From assembly GCA_003024985.2 (NCBI GenBank), contig PXIH01S0149616.1: DNA of 10,640 nt, one strand, 5' to 3'. The notes under the pieces were generated by a model. It saw only the letters and a program-made list of their open reading frames with translations. It was not told the origin of the DNA and did no database searches. The DNA comes from Euperipatoides rowelli. Lineage: Eukaryota > Onychophora > Udeonychophora > Euonychophora > Peripatopsidae. Below are positions 6,485 to 10,640 of the stretch, piece after piece. Made by a program: the position numbers and the translations under genes. The stretch's first letter is position 1; every line of letters begins with the position of its first letter.

Positions 6485-7260
6485 TGGAACTATACTCTTA
6501 TTTTTATGTTGAATAATATACTTAGATCTCATATATTTTTGTAATAAACTAAATATATCTTTACTTATTTTTTTTTAGTAACTTTTCCAATACTGTAACT
6601 TTATTCTACATTTTAAAGAATTTTAAGTTTAGGGATTTGTCAATTCCAATTAACCATCCTTCCTTGTGATTATAAGGTCACCATTTAATACTGTTCCATT
6701 TAAAATTTCAATTAAAGTTTAATAAAAAAATATTGGACAATTTGTTTAAAGATAATTCTCAACTAACATAATTCCCATGATTGAATCAAATAATTGAAAA
6801 TATAAAACTTTGAAGAATCTAATTGAAAGAGTTACTTAAATTATTTGTAAAACATTAATTAAAGTTTTATATTTCAAGATGTCTTAATTATATTAATTAA
6901 GAAATAAATATCACAATATATAACTGGCATTGCTAAAATAATATAAGTAATGCTATCACAGTCTGATTGAAATAAATTAGACAATAACTTTTATTTTACA
7001 ATTTACGTCATGGAAAATCTAAGAAGAATAAAGATTTTATTAAAAAAAAAAAAAAAACTTTTACCAAACGAAATATTCACGAATAGCTGAATGTTTTCCA
7101 TTAGTTAATGTTTATGTTTTCCAGTATTAAAGGGGATATGTGGTCCTTGAGCAAATGATACAACACAAATGGACTATAATAGGCCTCCCCAATCCTAATT
7201 CATACAATAAACTAATAATAATATATTTTTTTTAACATTTTAATTGTTTATGGAATTGAT
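6485..7260. other. AT-rich non-coding stretch
   Basis: I see no gene. It holds an AT-only palindrome (CTTAATTA/TTAATTAAG, 6883-6901) and 16 consecutive A at 7042-7057. A TAGGCCT motif lies at 7180-7186. Confidence 0.6.
7042..7057. repeat. Poly(A) run, 16 bases
   Basis: Sixteen consecutive A. Similar runs occur at 7657-7671 (15), 8093-8106 (14), 8353-8365 (13) and 9091-9102 (12), so A runs are concentrated in the right third of the window. Confidence 0.95.
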
Positions 7261-7526
7261 ATCACTTGCTGTTCCTATGGCCTTAGGTTAAGGGGCTAAT
7301 TTTAAAAAATGGCTAGAGTTCATGTCTCAGAAATCCCTGCATGTGTAGACAGAATCCGCACCAATATATACAAAATCCTGTGGGTTATACTTTGACAAGT
7401 CAGTTCCCTTTGATCTAAACATGGAATTTATGGGGAGGGGGTTTGGTAGCTTCCTTTTGGCCAAAATTGCAGTTTCATTTGTGGTGTATTAGTAGCTTCA
7501 ATAGATAATATTAAAATGGAATCAGA

Positions 7527-7588
7527 AATGAGGTAATGATGGCTTCCTTTGTATCTAATGGCACAATGGAAGCCATCATTCTCTCATT
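7527..7588. repeat. Strong hairpin, 26-position stem, 10-base loop
   Basis: AATGATGGCTTCC (7535-7547) is perfectly complementary to GGAAGCCATCATT (7568-7580). The stem extends inward to 7552/7563 past one mismatch and outward to 7527/7588 past one mismatch and one G-T pair, giving 23 Watson-Crick pairs in 26 positions around the loop at 7553-7562. The size is at the lower end for a microRNA precursor, and I recognise no known microRNA in either arm. It could also be a small foldback repeat. Confidence 0.85.
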
Positions 7589-7644
7589 CCCCTTGTTTAA
7601 CTTCTAAAAATATTTATTTTGTACATAGTTGTTTGTACAAGGGG
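7589..7644. repeat. Second hairpin abutting the first
   Basis: CCCCTTGT (7589-7596) is complementary to ACAAGGGG (7637-7644). A nested alternative, TTGTACA (7619-7625) with TGTACAA (7634-7640), shares the right arm. It begins at the base after the previous hairpin ends. Confidence 0.6.
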
Positions 7645-7744
7645 TATTAGCCTAATAAAAAAAAAAAAAAACTTTATAACTCATTTAAATTTTAACATTG
7701 TTTAAATAATCTTTAGTATAATATTTGTTATCCTGAGTTCAAAA

Positions 7745-7942
7745 ATGTCTAGTGTGAATATGACAAACACCCCTAGATTGCAGAACATGTCTTGTAGTTT
7801 ATGCACATACTGTGGCCAAAGAGTGGACTTCACACATGCAAACTAGGTGCCATTGAACTCGGAAGATTATCCCACATCTAAGAATGTTGAGTGTAAATCG
7901 GTGAGAAGCATGATATATGTGGGAAATGCATGGAAACACTAA
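7745..7942 (+). pseudogene. Possible decayed reading frame, Cys-containing, one TAG
   Basis: One + strand frame runs from ATG at 7745 to TAA at 7940-7942, interrupted only by TAG at 7844-7846 (33 codons before it, 31 after). The frame is open upstream to 7706. The translation is balanced, with a cysteine cluster SCSLCTYCGQRVDF (CxxCxxC) at about residues 16-29 and YVGNAWKH at the end. The minus strand is also open here for 53 codons from an ATG near 7968, so the long frames could simply reflect lower A+T. No family is recognised, no splice sites frame it neatly, and no start context stands out. I treat it as a possible relic, not a gene. Confidence 0.15.
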
Positions 7943-8102
7943 AAATATGTTCTGCGCATATGTTTTTGATGATTATTAAAACCCGTATGTAAGGTTTTAG
8001 AGAAAAGGATGGGGGGTGGGGGAGAGGAATGGTGCCTTAATGATGGATTCCTTTATAGCATATAAATGTCACTAATAATTTTCTGGTTGGCCAAAAAAAA
8101 AA

Positions 8103-8140
8103 AAAAGACCATTTAATTATATTTGATATTTTTTCCAAAG
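8103..8140. repeat. Dispersed repeat, copy 1
   Basis: After a run of A, the segment beginning AAAAGACCATTTAATTATATTTGATATT is shared with 9105-9142 (AAAAGACCACCTTAACTGTATTTGATATT), with a few substitutions and one indel. Both copies follow A-rich tracts. Confidence 0.6.
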
Positions 8141-8199
8141 CCTATTCATTTATAAATGCTGACAAGCATAGAAATAATATGCGGTTTCACTTTTTTTAG

Positions 8200-8265
8200 G
8201 GCATCTCAAGCATTGAGCATCTCTCTGGCTGTTAATTAAAACCAAACCAGAGCTTATGTTAAAGG
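8200..8265 (+). other. Candidate 66-nt non-coding or poison exon
   Basis: All four splicing signals are present in order: a branch-point match TGCTGAC (branch A at 8162), a pyrimidine tract TTTCACTTTTTTTAG (AG at 8198-8199, 37 bases after the branch A), 66 bases, then AAAGG with the donor GTAAGTAT at 8266. Every reading frame contains a stop (TGA or TAA), so it could not be an ordinary coding exon. It could be an untranslated or lncRNA exon, or a cassette exon that triggers nonsense-mediated decay. CTCTGG (8223-8228) and CCAGAG (8247-8252) form a short inverted repeat within it. No neighbouring exon is confirmed. Confidence 0.3.
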
Positions 8266-8271
8266 GTAAGT

Positions 8272-9104
8272 ATTTTTGGAGCATTTTTCAATCAGTTTGC
8301 TTTTGAATATTTTATTTAATTCATTATTGCAACTTTGCAATATTTTAAAATTAAAAAAAAAAAAATTCTAAAATTTGTAATTTTATTTAAATTATGTAAC
8401 AAGACATTAGTTTGTAACACTTTGCTGCACCAGCATGATCCAAACATTTGTAAAACTAGATTGAAAAGTTAAGGCAACTAAATTATTGGGCTTCACCTCC
8501 AGTTCACCTATACCACCCCTTGTCAACTTAATTAGTCAAAGAATTAGTTCCCAGCAGTAGCGATGGCTATCCCAACTGTTAAAAACCAATATAATGTTAT
8601 AAGAAGAGAACATTGATTGAACATAATAACTGTATTGTTGGTACCGGTAACTTTAAATTCTAAGGAATTATATAAGACAGCAGAAATTATAATAAACTAA
8701 TAGATAGCAATGTAAGTAATTTTAGGAACATAATTAACACTCACGTAGAAAACATACTCTTCATTAAATCTGATTTCCCACAAAGTAAATATGATATTCA
8801 AATAAAAAGTTTATAACCATAACCATCAAAATCAGTACCTGATCAAAGGAAGTCAGTCCAACAAATTGAATTCTAAGTAGGCTACAGAGAAATGCATGGA
8901 TCATGGATATTGACATATTATTGATTTGAAACAAGTTATAGAAAGTTCACAAGTGCCAACCAAAAACTTGGTTTTGATTACCAAACTCAATATTTTGAAT
9001 ATTCAATTGAATCTTGGCACAAATATCAGCTATGCTTCAGACAGAAATAAATTTTAGTAACCCTTAAAAATAAGTATTTTTCTTTTTGACAAAAAAAAAA
9101 AAGA
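8272..9104. other. AT-rich non-coding stretch
   Basis: I see no supported gene. ATTGCAACTTTGCAAT (8326-8341) is a tight 7-bp hairpin. A minus-strand frame of 50 codons (8764-8916) encodes a hydrophobic, Ile/Leu/Phe/Val-rich peptide without known motif. A GTAAGT donor-like site at 8712-8717 lacks a paired acceptor. Confidence 0.55.
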
Positions 9105-9142
9105 AAAAGACCACCTTAACTGTATTTGATATTTTCCCACAA
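9105..9142. repeat. Dispersed repeat, copy 2
   Basis: Second copy of the segment at 8103-8140, again behind an A-rich tract (9091-9108). The shared block ends with TATTTGATATTTT. Confidence 0.6.
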
Positions 9143-9447
9143 TTTATTTTTAAGATAAGAACTCTTGAATTGCATTAGGAAAACCATGCCAAATTCTACT
9201 TAAGATGTTGTTTATTAAACACACTTTATATTGTCTATTTATTTAATAATTGCATTGCATTCGATATTGGCTGTATTTAGTTTTAAGTATTTAGTTTGTA
9301 TGTCAGTATTGTTTATGAAATTATGAGTCTTTGTTTCTTGCTTACTTTTGCCTTTTCTTCTACAAATAAGTATAGCTAAATATATTGTAAATAACTCACA
9401 AATAAACATCAACAATGTTATGCAGTCATCTTATTTTGTTCTGAAGN

Positions 9448-9570
9448 TATAAATGTGGAGAATGTCTAGTAATTCAAACCGATATAGAAAGAATTTGTTG
9501 TCAAGGCTTGTGTTGTGAGCAAGATAAAATAGAAGATGGACTCCATGCTCTAATCCTCATGTTGCCTTAA
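9448..9570 (+). CDS. Partial exon encoding a P2X7-type Cys-rich domain
   Basis: The frame from TAT at 9448 to TAA at 9568-9570 gives 40 codons. It starts YKCGECLVIQTDIERICC. The spacing CGxC-x4-T-x2-E-x2-CC is the one I know from the start of the P2X7 receptor cytosolic (ballast) domain, a zinc-binding Cys-rich module that also occurs in many fish and invertebrate proteins that are not channels. Only the N-terminal part of the domain is here; its later conserved blocks are not seen. CATCTTATTTTGTTCTGAAG (AG at 9445-9446) just upstream is a fair splice acceptor, consistent with an internal or last exon. Two further Cys follow at CCEQD, after which the sequence departs from the family, so the true exon may end earlier, perhaps at the GTGAGC at 9515-9520. 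Base 9447 is ambiguous (n). Function beyond metal binding is not inferable; this may be a gene fragment. Confidence 0.5.
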   Translation, partial: YKCGECLVIQTDIERICCQGLCCEQDKIEDGLHALILMLP

Positions 9571-10374
9571 GATACTGTTTTAAAACATTGAGGTGTTGAA
9601 ATTAGCTTATTTTTATTACATTGAAGAATAAAGGAACTTAGATATTTGATAAGTAACATTAAATATTTAAATATATCATGTTTAACAAATGAATTGGGAA
9701 AGAACCCCCTGCTACCAGTATAGGAGGAGTAGACATTGTTATACAGTATATTTTAATCCTAACAGCTCTCATCAGTTTGTATTTATCAAAATAAATATAA
9801 TGGCCAACCAGGAAAAAAAAAACATTTTAACACATTTTAAATTTTTATTCTTATAATAGCCTATTTAATGCATATTTATTACTATTTAATAATTCTAGAG
9901 TGTAGGTTCAGCATTTGCAATAATTATTATGAGTGAACAGAAACACAATCTAGCCATCAAACTAATCAGAGTGTGGGACAGTAAACTGGAAATTGGCTGA
10001 TCTAAATGCCTTGGAGGATTTTGTATTATATTAAATTAAGCATCAATATTAATAACATACATTCAATGAAACAATTAAAAAAAATAATTTACAAGAAAAA
10101 TAAATCTAGATCTAAAGTTAAATTCTGAACAGGAAGGTTCAAAATGAAGTGAAAATAATAGGACTATTGCCATAACCTTGAAATGTTTTCTCCAACAAAA
10201 ATCATCCATTGTTTCGAGTAGAAATATCTTCTATTGGAAAACTGTGGAATATAATTAGTTTAAGTTTGGTTTGGTCTTTAGCTAAATGCAACCATATACC
10301 AGTCATTTTTCACCATTTTTGTTTACACAGAAGTTGTTTAAAGGCAATAAACTTTTAAAATAATAATAGCTCCT
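9571..10374. other. AT-rich stretch, weak exon-like frame at 9899-10000
   Basis: The clearest item is a + strand frame behind TTTAATAATTCTAG (AG at 9897-9898), open for 33 codons to TGA at 9998-10000, with ATG at 9929 and a balanced peptide (MSEQKHNLAIKLIRVWDS). No donor or polyadenylation signal supports it. An acceptor-like TTTTAATCCTAACAG ends at 9765. Otherwise the stretch is A/T tracts. Confidence 0.5.
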
Positions 10375-10640
10375 CTATAAACGGTGTGCTATATTGAGAA
10401 GGTTTCCCCTTAATATGCACGTTACAGTGCAATGTGACAACCAAGCAAAATGGAGGTCATAACTATTTGACAGGTATACTTTATAATTGTTTTTAATATA
10501 CAATTTAAATAAAAATAACTGAAAAAAAAAATAGGTAGGGATTCGTTTTAGCATAAACACTAAATGAATAAGCAATAAAACATATATTTTTGTACTGATA
10601 ACTTTAAAAGTATGTCACCAATATATTTATTAACACTGAG
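10375..10640. other. Right end, no supported gene
   Basis: A minus-strand ATG frame of 66 codons (10375-10575) encodes a Leu/Phe/Tyr/Asn-rich peptide without motifs and is treated as chance. TGCAC/GTGCA (10417-10432) is a small hairpin. Nothing else is seen. Confidence 0.6.

Noticed and set aside
8640-8655. GGTACCGGTAAC as a regulatory palindrome
   Set aside because: It is only a short imperfect palindrome with no repeat elsewhere.
8764-8916. 50-codon minus-strand frame resembling a membrane segment
   Set aside because: Hydrophobicity comes from T-rich codons; no start context, signal or homology visible.
10375-10575. 66-codon minus-strand ATG frame
   Set aside because: AT-driven composition, no motif, no transcript signals.

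Overview
This window looks like non-coding metazoan DNA that is very rich in A+T (roughly three quarters A+T by eye). It has no long open frames, no bacterial operon layout, many A/T homopolymer runs, a short minisatellite, two tRNA-derived SINEs with RNA polymerase III promoter boxes, small inverted-repeat elements, and short open stretches beginning at good 3' splice sites. I read it as intron and intergenic sequence of an invertebrate or other animal. The species cannot be fixed from the sequence. Three open frames start with ATG and exceed 65 codons, but their composition is what AT-rich DNA gives by chance, and I do not call them genes.

Layout: 168-343 is a candidate terminal exon on the + strand. 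It has a splice acceptor, a coiled-coil-like frame broken by one TGA, a TAA stop, and AATAAA 12 bases later. 552-768 is a seven-copy, exactly 31-bp tandem array. 1683-1784 is a weak exon candidate. 2261-2407 is a GC-richer island between two 11-bp direct repeats. 3870-4187 is a minus-strand tRNA-derived SINE with nearly perfect target-site duplications. 5123-5345 and 6366-6484 are inverted-repeat elements. 6050 to about 6232 is a second SINE of another family. 7527-7644 holds two abutting hairpins. 7745-7942 is a possible decayed reading frame. 8200-8265 is bounded by a textbook branch point, acceptor and GTAAGT donor but is closed in all frames. 9448-9570 encodes a Cys-rich peptide matching the pattern of the P2X7 receptor cytosolic (ballast) domain.

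The best evidence for protein-coding history is at the two ends of the window (168-343 and 9448-9570), both on the + strand. They need not belong to one gene: AATAAA after the first suggests a transcript end there, so the second may belong to another gene or a gene fragment. The interior is mainly intergenic or intronic DNA built from retroposons and small foldback elements. No complete gene is present, and no antiviral, CRISPR or other defence system is visible.
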